Source: Phycomyces nitens (taxonomy: Eukaryota; Mucoromycota; Mucoromycetes; Mucorales; Phycomycetaceae). From it: DNA of 64,000 nt. The first letter of the stretch is position 1; each line of letters starts with the position of its first letter. The notes under the pieces are model-generated. The model searched no databases and was not told the DNA's origin. It saw nothing but the letters and a program-made list of their open reading frames with translations. Positions 13,217 to 23,971 of the stretch are shown piece after piece. The DNA is taken from the NCBI GenBank assembly GCA_022702545.1, contig JAHRBC010000001.1, forward strand, positions 5,456,001 through 5,520,000, given 5' to 3'. The position numbers and the translations under genes are program-made.

Positions 13217-15021
13217 ATGTGGATCATATCACGAGTTGTAAGTGTCGCATGGTTACGACGAAAGTCTATAAAAAATCACCATGGCAACAAATTATGTTTA
13301 TATTACCAAAAGAGAATACAAGTCTTAATTAGTTGCTTTAGACGAATATGTGTATATTTGTATTTATTGATTTATATTGATTTACCTTTTATTTTTTTAA
13401 AGTTTGGTGAATCACGATGGACGCGTGCCATTTTTCTATGCATCATTGTGCAAGCACTACTTGCAATCATCTTTGAGTCTGTAATCTTTTCTTATGTTGC
13501 CAATGAAATCAGTATTATTGAACAAGAAAGATTGAACCAAAAGGAATTTGGAGAAAGTCTGGCTACAGCATATGCAAACGCACGGTCTCTGTTGGTTTAT
13601 TTTGTACTGTTTATTATTGCCCAGGTCTTTACGGTCATACTTGTGGTTGATGCTGTAAGTATTACCCTTTTTACATCATAAAGTACTACTAAGCATATAT
13701 ATATATATATATATATATATTTGTAAATTAACAGATATACCAAAAGAATACAATTCAACTAATTGCGCTGGTCGCATTTGAACTTGGGATGAGCGCCTAC
13801 TCGATCATTCAGTACCACCAATCGTTGACCTTATTTGACAATACCGAAGATGCGAGTGTCAAGTTGGCCCTGGCCTTTCTAGGTTCAGCTTACCATGCCT
13901 CGAGCTGGGCAGAAATTACCCAGATATGTGTCATGATATTAAGCACAATTGTTTTCATATTCTTGGCATACAAACTTTACCTTGAGTTTGGCTGGCATAT
14001 CTACAAGAAGATTGGCGCTGATCTGGCCATGAGAGGTAAGAAACGCCTTGTAGGATACAAAGAGAGAATATATGGTTATAAACATTATTGATTATTATTA
14101 TTATTTTATTAATTTATTTTATTTTATTTTATAAACATTTGAAGACCGCTACAAGATGTACCAGATCTTCATGATGCTCCTGAAGTTTGATTTCTTTTTC
14201 TTTCTCGGGTTTTCGATTCAGTATCTCGCCCTACTCATCGTGGCATGGTGGGCAGAGGCAAAAACAGAAGAGGCAAAGAAGAGCATCGTCAATGAACTCA
14301 TCGAGCACATCGTCCTCAGTTGTCTTGTTTCCGTTGCAATGCTTATACTAGCCTATTGGGGTGTAAGAAATGAAGGTGACAGGAGGTAGATTTCCCAAAT
14401 CAAACTAAGGATCCTTTTTCTCTTTTTCTCTCTTTCTCTCTTTGACACAGTTACGACGTGAACGCAAACCACACATGTATATCTTCATTGTTCTCTCCTG
14501 GGCAAGCATGGCATATTTCATCTATATGCTTGTCCAGATCGGCCAACATCCAGAACGTTTTGTGGGATCCAGAGCGTTTTTAACCTTTTTCTGTAAGTCA
14601 AGTTTTATTTATGGCTTTGTATATCAATCTCTGTTTTCTAATCTATCATTTTAGTGTGTGTTGATATGGTCCTTATTTTGGTAATGCCCATGCCTTTTTG
14701 TTAAGACAGAGAAAGCATTCAAAAAGAAAAAAAAACGAGATTACTAACTCATGTACACTTGCCCCTTCTTAAAAAAGGCTTCAGTCCCAGTTGCTGTAGT
14801 TTGTCTCCGGAATTTTGATAACGGACTAAAGATTGAGAGTAAGTTTTTTTGGAATCCTAATCTATTTTACATGAGCCCATCGTTCTATGGACCACTGGTT
14901 CCTTATTCAAAACTTCTTTTGTACATTTTTAGAACAAAAGGGTACAGCTGCCTCGACTTCTCTTTCAATGACACCTATTGGCCAAGAGAAGCCAAGTACA
15001 GAGCGATGGTCTCTTGAGTAA
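13217..15021 (+). CDS. multi-pass membrane protein, UPF0658 (Golgi)-like
   Basis: About 369 aa from eight exons (13217-13237, 13403-13654, 13735-14035, 14145-14362, 14451-14592, 14655-14680, 14778-14838, 14933-15021), with the frame closing exactly. The first exon encodes only seven residues. About seven hydrophobic segments span the protein. Family-like stretches include [18 protein letters not shown], a block around [17 protein letters not shown], and NFDNGLK near the C-terminus. These match my recollection of the fungal UPF0658 Golgi membrane family, whose function is unknown. The tail is short, Ser/Thr-rich and probably cytosolic. A (TA)n microsatellite lies in intron 2. Membrane topology is seen; the family name is a moderate-confidence assignment. 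Confidence 0.65.
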
Positions 15022-17102
15022 ATACGATCATCACCAAAGCTTCTTCTTCTTCTTCTTCTTCTTATTCTTTAGTTTTGTACTACTCGATAACTTCCAAGTA
15101 TATCCTTTCTTGCTCAACACTTGTCAAGAAGAAGAAGAAGAAAGAAAGAACCAGGAGGCAACCTTTACATACAACACAGCATCTTTACTTTATACCACAT
15201 TTATCCTTGAATGTATCTACCATTCTAATTTCTCTTTCTTTTAGCTGTTATAATCTGCTCAAAAGAACTCTTTTTCAACCACATACATACATACATACAA
15301 CATATAAATCTACAATAGATATTTATTTTCCTAGACTGACCTGTATTTGACACTGCTATCAATTGCCATTTTTATATAGTTCCTATAGATATTTTTAGAA
15401 CAAGCCTGTCCAGAGGTGTGGGTGTGTATAAGCATGTACCCCAATGGCATGCATGCATTAACCAACATAATATAATACAAGTCCTTATTAAAATACATAT
15501 CAACAGCCGTGTTCGACTGTATAGAGTTGGTATTCTATAGCATGTATTTTTAGTGTCTATCAACAATGACTATTGGTCTATGGATCATTTGGCTAGATCT
15601 GGTATAGGAGGATTGATGTACATAGCACATGTGTCTTGGTGGCAACGAAAAGGTCTAGCAGTAGCATTATTAAGGGTCATGTATAATCCCTCAAACTCTA
15701 GAATGTATTTTATATATTTATGATAATAATAAAGAAAATCACCAATAAAACAAGGTATTTAATATATGTATATATGTAAGCACACTTAATAATCATAATA
15801 ATCATAATCATAATAATAATCATAAAAAGAGAATACATCCAATACCTAGCTATCTATATCATCAATACAATTTCATTTTTTCTGAAATCTTTCGTTCAAT
15901 TGTAAATATGGACCCTATTGTGTAAAACACAAAGGGTTCGATTTGATTTTCCTTAATGATATCCACAAGGTATTAATGTAAAAGTGTAGGCAATTTAATT
16001 ACACATTTTATATTGTTATAGTACGCCCCTAAACATTTATCCTCTAATTTAGACACCTTTTACTAGTGCTAATTGCTGGATTTCTATATTTATTTCTATA
16101 TTTATTTATTCATTTATTTATTCATTTATTAATGGTCTTTATACATCTCTTGGTTAATGTCCAAGAGGGATGATTGGGATGGGGTTTATTAAATATAATA
16201 TTGCTAATACAATATATATTAATAGGTTGATCAATCGACTTGATTGTTTACTATCAATGATTGTGATGTTCTTGAAAGAGTCCACTGAATTTATCTGTCT
16301 GTATGGGAGTTGTCATGGATATATATATATATATCATTGTAGCCAGTTTTGCTAGTAAAGGAATCTTGCTGGTTCTTCTTTAGAATAGCAATAAAACATA
16401 ATCTTTGTATATATATATATATCAAACTTGTCTGTCGGTACATTTTGCTAGGGGTAATCTCGATTGAAAAGATTGGAAACAATTATTTTTCCCCCTCAAA
16501 ATAATAGCAAGGACAGGATACAATTGTACATAAACGTCTCTGGGGTGTAACTGCTTAAGATTTACTCTTGTACTGCCATGTTGAATACACAAAGGTGATC
16601 AGAAGAGTCTTGCGTACGCTTGCGTCTGGCGTCGTCATGAAACCTTGAACTAATACCTCTTGTTTATTGGACAATACGTTATCCATTGCTCTTTATTTAG
16701 CTCCCTTGTAACATTTATAAACAATTAAGAATCATTAGTGTTTTAGGAACCAAAACAAAAGAAGTTGCCTTCTTTTTTCAAATGAATGCTTGATAGCTAC
16801 ATTCTATTGATATCTTGGTATTCAATCAATTTTGTAAAGATTCAAATGGCTTGGCATCCAAAGATAATCATCTATAGAGAAATAATCAAGTATTGGAGAT
16901 GCACCATGATCTGACAGTTTGTTCTTGAACCAAAAGCCAAACCCACCATTTCCTCTAGTGACGTAAAACTAAATGTCGGACGGCAAAACATACAGATAAC
17001 CCTTTAAACACTTCCCCTTTCCATCTCGCTTCCTTTGACCCCCTTTTTCACCTTTTACACTCTTTTTTTAAAAAAGAAAAAGAAAAAGAAATCATAATAT
17101 AA
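15022..17102. other. intergenic, no gene seen
   Basis: AT-rich DNA with simple repeats: a CTT run (about 15043-15062), ATAC repeats near 15285, ATAATC repeats (about 15789-15820), TTTAT repeats near 16090-16130 and two short TA runs (16319-16334, 16409-16422). A pyrimidine-rich tract and a T7/A6 junction (about 17065-17077) directly precede the sulfite oxidase start. Confidence 0.5.
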
Positions 17103-18870
17103 ATGGCACAGCCAAAGAAAACCCTTGAATATCCCAATGAGCCCGACCGAAAGTGTCTGTCTGCCCTCTTGGTGAGGAAAGACGCACCTTTTAATGCAGA
17201 ACCAACTCCACCAGATCTTGTAAAGCACTATATTACACCCATTCCATACTTCTTTTGCCGGTCTCATGGTCCTATACCAGACCTTCAAGACGACCATACT
17301 TTTGTTATCAATGGTCTGGGCGTTATTGGGAATGAACAGATGTGGAGTGTTAAGGATATCAAGCAGAAATATGAAAAAAAGCAAGTGATGATGGCTATGC
17401 AGGTAAGGTGTTTGGATCTGTTGCTCATCTAGAAATGTATATGCAACCAGAGATACAAGCCAATAACCCAATAACCCAATTATCATTCTCCTCTAGTGTG
17501 CGGTAAAATGCTTGAATTATGGTTATAACATATGGTCTGTGTGCGGCTGACCGTGGGAAAAAATCATCTTAATAGGGCAACAGACGTGACGGCTTGCACC
17601 GAGTGAAGCATACCAAAGGAGTAAGATGGGTCAACAGGCGTCTTGTTTACTTATAATCTGGGTAGGTTATCTGGGGTCCCTGTGCGATTGGAAATGGAGT
17701 CTATGCTGGATGCAGATTAAAAGACGTTTTGGAAAGTGTGGGTGTCACTACAGACCTTCCTGACATTGGGAGACTACATGTGTCTTTCAAGTCAATAGAA
17801 CAGGTAAGCAATAGGCAGAAATGTATATTGATATGACTAATACTCCAAACAGTGTGAAGAAGATGTCTGCTATGGATCCTCTATTCCTCTCACAAAGGCC
17901 CTGTAAGCCAAAGTCTTGCTGTAAATCATTCTTCTAACCACAGCTATCGTTCAGGGACCCATTTGGCGATGTCCTACTTGCCTATGAGGTAAGGCTCTGA
18001 TTGGGCGTTATTTAACTTTGCTAAAAATAACACCAGATGAACGGTGAGCCCCTCACCAGAGACCATGGCCATCCTTTGAGGGTCGTTGTTCCGGGCTATA
18101 TTGGTGCTCGCTCGGTTAAATTCTTGAAATCGATTACAATCCAGGATTTTGAATCAGAAGCATTCTACCAGCGCAGAGATTACAAGATACTTCCTCAACA
18201 TGCAAGTAAACCAGCAAAAGAAGCCAGTCTTGGATTTGATTTCTAATATTTTTTTCTATATAAAAAAATAGGTGGAAAAAGAAGACCAGGCCGATTTATT
18301 CTGGTCCAAGATGCCATCGATAGGAGAGTACAATGTTCAGTCGTATGTGTGTGATCCATCTGATGGACTGCACTCGGGCCAAGCCAAGAACCAAGTCGTC
18401 CAAGGTTATGCATTATCAGGTACATTTAAACCAAGGCCAATACATGACCACTATGATGGAACTAACGCCTTAAAACCAGGTGGAGGAAGAAGTATACAGC
18501 GTGTGGGTAGGTCTATAGGCCACTCTATTCCACACATCTTTAAACTATCTATTAGATGTTTCTGGAGATGATGGAAAGACTTGGGTAGAGGCCATTTTAT
18601 ATCAACCGGCTGCCGATGGAAAATCAACCCATGTCTGGGGATGGTGTACTTGGATTGTCCGTATAGATACAGTGGACAATGTACGGATTGTCTGTAGAGC
18701 TGGTAAATATCCCTATCTCTGAGTAACGACCAGACTGCATAGGTTATTTAATTGGTTATATAGTGGATTCAGCAGGCAATATACAGCAAGAACAGCCAGT
18801 GTGGAACTATCGTGGTGTCATGAATAATTCTTGGCGAACGGCCGATAAGAGACCAGATGCAGTGCTCTAA
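17103..18870 (+). CDS. sulfite oxidase, molybdopterin enzyme
   Basis: Oxidises sulfite to sulfate at a molybdenum cofactor. Eleven exons: 17103-17402, 17497-17502 (6 nt), 17576-17620, 17666-17803, 17853-17902, 17955-17988, 18037-18201, 18272-18419, 18480-18506, 18556-18702, 18764-18870; about 388 aa. The Moco domain has FFCRSHGPIPD, the QCAGNRR loop whose Cys binds Mo, CAIGNG, DHGHPLRVVVPG and GARSVKFLK. The C-terminal dimerisation domain has SGGGRSIQRVDVSGDDGKTW. There is no cytochrome b5 domain, as in plant-type enzymes, and no obvious mitochondrial presequence or C-terminal SKL, so location is open. The intron at 18202-18271 is GC-AG. The intron at 18420-18479 is 60 nt, in frame and stop-free. 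Confidence 0.93.
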
Positions 18871-19424
18871 AGAATTAAATCTATTGGACTCCAACACACT
18901 TTTAACCTAAAGCCAATACTAATAACAATAATAGTAATAATGATAATGATAATAATATGTTTTTTTTTAAAAGAACATATTAAGCACTTTTGAATATCAC
19001 AAAAGTGTTGTGCTTAAAGACAACCATGTTGAAAACTTGGGTATGTTTGGGACACACAGTTCCTTATCATTGACATGAACCATTTTGGCCAATATTTCAG
19101 GCCAAGAAATGGGGTTTGTGGCGTCATCATCAACGGTGACTTGTTTAATTGTTGCATAGAAATGGGCAAATACCAAACCCATTTTGCGTCATCATCTCTT
19201 ATTCATCAATGGTCTTTTAAATGCGGGCGTACCTTGTAGTGCAAATAAAATTAAATAAAATCAAATATTTCTTGGTTTGGCACAAATGAATACTTTACAA
19301 TCTAGTTTAAACCCAGACAATCTATTATAAAAATAATATATATATATAATAAATCTAATCTGGATTTCTCCAGTTGCCCTTTTCGAACAAGCCAGCAAAA
19401 TAAAAAAGAAGCCCAAACGACATA
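18871..19424. other. intergenic between sulfite oxidase and ATM1
   Basis: No gene. A near-palindrome pairs AAATGGGGTTT (about 19108) with AAACCCATTT (about 19180), and GCGTCATCATC occurs twice, close to each arm. This may be a degraded repeat. Confidence 0.4.
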
Positions 19425-22144
19425 ATGAGCTTGCTTCAGAGATTGCCAATCGGTTGTCTCCGGGCAGCAAGCATATCCCCTCTAGGTATTCGAGCACAGA
19501 ATATATGCCGTTCAACACCCACTATACGCGCCTTCCAGACCTTTCGTCCAAAAGCCTTTACCAAACCCAACCCTGGTTATCCTGGAGACCTCCAGCGTCG
19601 CCCTATACTCCAACAGACACGCTATTTCCAGTCGCCTCGAGAACCAATTCCAAGCAAGCCAGGTCTTCCAATTACTCCCAAAGTAGATCCATTAATCACG
19701 CCAAAAGTAGCAGATATCTTGGCAGAAACACCCAAGCATCGAAATGCAACAGATTGGGCGATTATTCGCCAGTTAATGAAGTATATCTGGCCCAAGGATG
19801 ACTTTGGCGTAAAGGCCAGAGTTGTCATTGCCCTGTCCTTGCTTTTGGGCGGAAAGGTACAAGATCCTTAAAGCCTGTAAGATGACTAAAACTGCGGTTT
19901 CTACAGCTCTTGAACGTCCAGGTTCCGTTTTACTTTAAAGATGTTATTGATTCTCTTAATATTCCCTTGGACGCAGACACAAGTCTGTGGACCGTGTGTG
20001 GTGCTGCTATTATTGGCTGTATGTAGCTCTTTATAAGAAAACATCAAACTGATGAACCACAAATAGATGGCCTGGCTCGTCTTGGCGCAAGTGCATTCCA
20101 GGAACTTCGAAATGCAGTGTTTGCTGCTGTTGCTCAAAAGGCTATTCGTCGAGTAGCTCGCAATGTATTTTCTCATCTTCTTCACCTCGATCTTGGTTTC
20201 CATCTATCTCGTCAGACAGGTGGATTGAATCGTGCTATTGACCGCGGTACAAAGTAAAGTATTCTATTTGAGACTTCAAGGGGATCTTGGTACTGATGGC
20301 CCTGGGTTATTTGTAGAGGTATAAGCTTTATGGTCAGCTCAATGGTATTCCATGTCTTGCCTACTGCTCTGGAGATAGGAATGGTCAGCGGTATCTTGGT
20401 AAGTCTTGCATAATGGCTGTGTAACGAGGTACTCAAGATGTAGGCATCCAGGCCTATCAATTTGGTACACCATATGCACTCGTTACTCTGTGTACCATCA
20501 CAGCCTATACTGCCTTTACTGTCATAACAACTGCCTGGAGGTAAATATAGATATGATGTCTATTATCCAGGAGTTATTATAGGTGCTAGTACTAAAATCT
20601 CGATTACACATAGAACACGGTTCAGAAAACAAGCCAACATGGCAGACAACGAAGCAGCTTCAAAGGCAGTAGATTCCTTGATCAATTTTGAAGCCGTCAA
20701 GGTAGGACAAATAGAACCAACCGTTTGCTAGGGCTCATTCCAACCTTTCTGTAAATTACATCTAGTACTTTAATAATGAAAAGTTTGAGGTTGATCAGTA
20801 CAGTGTCCCTTTGAAAAAGTACGAAAAGGCCTCTCTCAAGATTGCTTCTAGTCTGGCTCTCTTGAACGCTGGCCAAAATGCAATCTTTAGTACATCCTTG
20901 ACCGTAATCATGCTCCTGTCCGCTCATAGTGTCATGAAAGGTATTGTGAGTTGTAGAATGAACATGGAGCTGATGATGTTGATTCAGGAACCATGACGGT
21001 GGGCGATGTCGTGATGGTGAACCAGCTTGTCTTTCAACTCTCGATGCCCCTCAACTTTCTGGGCTCTGTCTACAGAGAGCTTCGTCAATCATTGATCGAT
21101 ATGGATACCATGTTTAGTCTTGAAAATCAAAAGCCCCTGATCCAGGATGCTCCAAATGCAAAGGATTATATCTTCAAGGGAGGAAACATTCGTTTTGAAG
21201 ACGTTGTGTTTGGATATCATAAAGAGAGACCTATTCTGGATGACGTTAGTTTCACCATCCCGGCCGGAAATAAGGCGGCCTTTGTAGGACCCAGTGGCTG
21301 TGGGTAAGTTCCAAGAGTGCCAAGACAAGGATGCATGAATTGATTACTTTTGGTATAGTAAATCTACTATCCTGCGCCTACTATTCCGGTTCTACCAGCC
21401 CCAGCAAGGAAACATCTATATCGACGATCAGAATGTCAAGGATCTCAAGATTGACAGCCTTCGTCGTGCCATTGGAGTTGTGGCCCAGGATACCAGTCTT
21501 TTCAACAACTCCATCTACTACAACATTCACTATGGATCTATTGAATCCAGCCGTGAAGATGTTTACCGGGCAGCAAAACGCGCACATATTCACGATGTAA
21601 TCATGAGCTTGCCGGACAAGTATGAAACCAGTGTTGGCGAACGTGGTCTGATGCTTTCTGGTAAGACAATAAACCAGAGTACAAGGCCCATAAATACTGA
21701 TCTATACCGTGAATGTACTTTAGGTGGTGAGAAACAGCGTATCTCGTTGGCACGAACTATCCTCAAAAACCCACGAATGCTGCTCTTGGATGAAGCCACC
21801 TCTGCTCTGGACACCCACACAGAACAATCTCTGCTGGCTAACTTTAGGAGTATCCTGAGAGAAACAGGGATGACAAGTGTTCACATTGCCCATCGCCTGA
21901 GAACCATTGCTGATGCAGGTATGGTGGTTGATAAGTTGATAAGCATGCTTCTAATCCGCATTCATTAGATCAAATCTTTGTGTTGAAGCAAGGCAAGATA
22001 GTCGAGACCGGGCGCCATGAAACTTTATTGAGAAAGGAAGGAAGTGTCTATAAAGAGATGTGGACCAAGCAGGAAAACCCCCATTATTTCTCGAATACAG
22101 ATGAAGAGCTCTTGGCAGATGATTCTAGTCCCAAGAAAGAGTGA
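19425..22144 (+). CDS. ATM1: mitochondrial ABC transporter Atm1 (ABCB7 type)
   Basis: Half-size transporter of the inner mitochondrial membrane that exports a glutathione-linked sulfur/iron compound needed for cytosolic Fe-S protein assembly. Eleven exons give about 717 aa. The Arg/Ser-rich N-terminus is a mitochondrial presequence. The membrane domain carries the Atm1-typical block [16 protein letters not shown] and [19 protein letters not shown]. The nucleotide-binding domain has Walker A GPSGCGKST, split by the intron at 21304-21358, then [28 protein letters not shown] and the switch-region [12 protein letters not shown]. All catalytic motifs are intact. The intron at 20941-20987 is only 47 nt. 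It lies downstream of sulfite oxidase on the same strand. Confidence 0.95.
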
Positions 22145-22589
22145 TTCCTGGTGAACCTTTCGTGTATTAGCAAGAATACAAACCCCCATTTCTCATATCT
22201 ATATATCTATATATATATATATATATTCTTACATTTCCATACTACCAACCATTTATACATCTATAGATAAACACTTGACTTGTACACATTATCGTAGACC
22301 TTTCAAGTACTTGTATTTTGACAGACCTTGTTTTCTCGAATAAAATCGCCTGTTGTACATTCTCAATCTTTCTTTTTTTTTTTAAAAAAAAAAGGTTATT
22401 TGATATTGTCTTACAAGATAAAACAAGGATGCAAGTGTCAACCATGCATGACTAACTACAAGAGCACAAAGAGTCTCGAACAAGTTGAGTGGGTTTGCTT
22501 GGGAATTATGCCCCATTTGGCATTTACAATTGTTTTTTATTTTCATTATTCACATAGGGGGGGTTGGAGAGGTTTAAGATATACAGAAT
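22145..22589. other. convergent intergenic region with T/A palindrome
   Basis: Lies between the 3' ends of ATM1 (+) and the C2/CBM gene (-). It holds a TA run (about 22207-22226) and an uninterrupted T11/A10 junction at 22373-22393, which could mark 3' ends in both directions. No gene. Confidence 0.4.
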
Positions 22590-23915
22590 TTAAGCACTTT
22601 CCCAGAGAGAGTGGGCAACGTCAGGCTTCCAGGTAGGGTTGGAAGAATGGCCTTGGAGACAAATGTAGTTGTGTCCGTGGTATTTGACACGGTCACCAGT
22701 AGAGTAGGTGCCAACAGGATCCCATTCCTTACCACCGCGCTTCTCCTTGCGATCACAGCTGTTGTCGCGCTTTTCCTTGCGGTCGCAGCTGCTGTTACGC
22801 TTCTCCTTACGCTCGCACTTCTTCTTCTCTCTCTTTTCCTTCTTCTCCTTGCGTCTGCAACGCTTCTCTTCATCGGATCCGGATCCAGAGTCAGAGTCAG
22901 AAGAGTCGGAGTCGGAGTCAGAACCGGAACCAGAATCTCTGTTGCGGCGTTCATCAGACTTCTTGGACTTGGACTTGGACTTGGAACTCTCGCGGCGTTC
23001 AGAAGACTCGTTGTGGCGCTCGGTGGACTGGTGGCTCTCGGATTCCTCGCGGCGAGTGTTGGTCTGCTGGACTCTGTAGCTCTCCTCGCGCTCCTGACGC
23101 TCGGCCTCGGAAGCGACCTTTTGTTCCTCAAACTCGCGCTTCTCACGCTCAAAGGTCTCACGCTCCTCGACGCGCTTGGCCTCTTCCTCCTGTTCCTGGG
23201 CCTCTTGCTGGACGCGCTCCTCCTCAGCCTTTTGGTGGTCAGAATAGGTCTTCTTGCCGAGGAATCCGGCACCGATGGCGAGGGCACCACCCAAGACACC
23301 CATGGCAATATCAGTACCAAGGGCCTTGTTCTTGAGGGTCTTGACACGCTTGAGGTGCTCCTCCTTTACGTAAGACTGACCGCGGACAACCTGCTGTTCA
23401 AACTGCTGGGAGGCAGAGTTGGGGAAACCCTGGGCAGACAAGGTCAAGTGAACCTGACCGGCACGCTTTCCATTGACAGCAAAGATGTCAAAGATACCGT
23501 TGAAGGTGGCGCTCTGGGCATGGACAACCTGGTTGATGGGAATAGCAGCAAAACCAATGACCTCGGCAAAGGTAGACTCCTCGTCCATGACTTCGATGTA
23601 GAGATCGGGCTGGCCGCTGAGGGGCAAGACAAAGGTCTGGTTCCAGGTGGCCTCGGCACCGGCCTTCTTGTGGGTAAAGGTCTTTTGGTAAGACTTGGCG
23701 TTGGAGTAGTCGAGAGAGAACTGGAGGAAGGGATCCTGCTTGCCCATGGTCTCGACACTGATCAACTCAGAGGCACCATGAGCAACGATGGTCAAGGTGG
23801 TGCTCTGGCTGTGGGAAGACTGGAAGTTGGATGAGCGGTGGATAACCTCACCGTTCTCCTCAACGTAGGAAGAGGAAGCAGAGAAAGAGCTGGACTCGGT
23901 GTGTGAGTTGATCAT
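22590..23915 (-). CDS. C2 / glycine-zipper / CBM5-12 multidomain protein
   Basis: Intronless, 441 aa. Residues about 40-160 form a C2 domain (DPFLQFSLDYSNAKSYQKT, then WNQTFVLPLSG and LYIEVMDEES). Next comes a glycine-zipper-like hydrophobic stretch around 205-225 (GVLGGALAIGAGFLGKK) and a Glu/Lys/Arg coiled coil (about 225-300). A Ser/Lys/Arg/Asp repeat zone follows (about 300-395), including alternating Ser-Lys, Asp-Ser and repeated DRKEKR units. A C-terminal module (about 397-441) has WDPVGTYSTGDRVKYHGHNY and a terminal SLWE, matching CBM5/12 chitin-binding modules. No signal peptide is seen. Codon use is much more G/C-ending than most neighbours, as in ATP synthase beta, suggesting high expression. 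I do not recognise the full architecture; a membrane- or wall-associated scaffold is a guess. Confidence 0.85.
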   Translation of the reverse strand: MINSHTESSSFSASSSYVEENGEVIHRSSNFQSSHSQSTTLTIVAHGASELISVETMGKQDPFLQFSLDYSNAKSYQKTFTHKKAGAEATWNQTFVLPLSGQPDLYIEVMDEESTFAEVIGFAAIPINQVVHAQSATFNGIFDIFAVNGKRAGQVHLTLSAQGFPNSASQQFEQQVVRGQSYVKEEHLKRVKTLKNKALGTDIAMGVLGGALAIGAGFLGKKTYSDHQKAEEERVQQEAQEQEEEAKRVEERETFEREKREFEEQKVASEAERQEREESYRVQQTNTRREESESHQSTERHNESSERRESSKSKSKSKKSDERRNRDSGSGSDSDSDSSDSDSGSGSDEEKRCRRKEKKEKREKKKCERKEKRNSSCDRKEKRDNSCDRKEKRGGKEWDPVGTYSTGDRVKYHGHNYICLQGHSSNPTWKPDVAHSLWESA

Positions 23916-23963
23916 TGTGAAGAAGAGTGAGATATAAGGTTGTCATGGTGCAAATTGAGGGCC

Positions 23964-23971
23964 TATTTATA
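23964..23971 (-). promoter_or_regulatory. TATA box of the C2/CBM gene
   Basis: TATAAATA on the minus strand about 50 bp upstream of the start at 23915. It fits the strong-expression codon pattern of the gene. Confidence 0.5.

Noticed and set aside
15785..15825. ATAATC direct repeats, possible CRISPR-like array
   Set aside because: Units are 6-9 bp simple sequence without spacers; a microsatellite in a eukaryotic genome.
22611..23834. 407-codon plus-strand open frame opposite the C2/CBM gene
   Set aside because: It is the antisense shadow of a G/C-biased gene; composition is Leu/Ala/Val monotony and no domain is seen, whereas the minus frame has clear C2 and CBM motifs.
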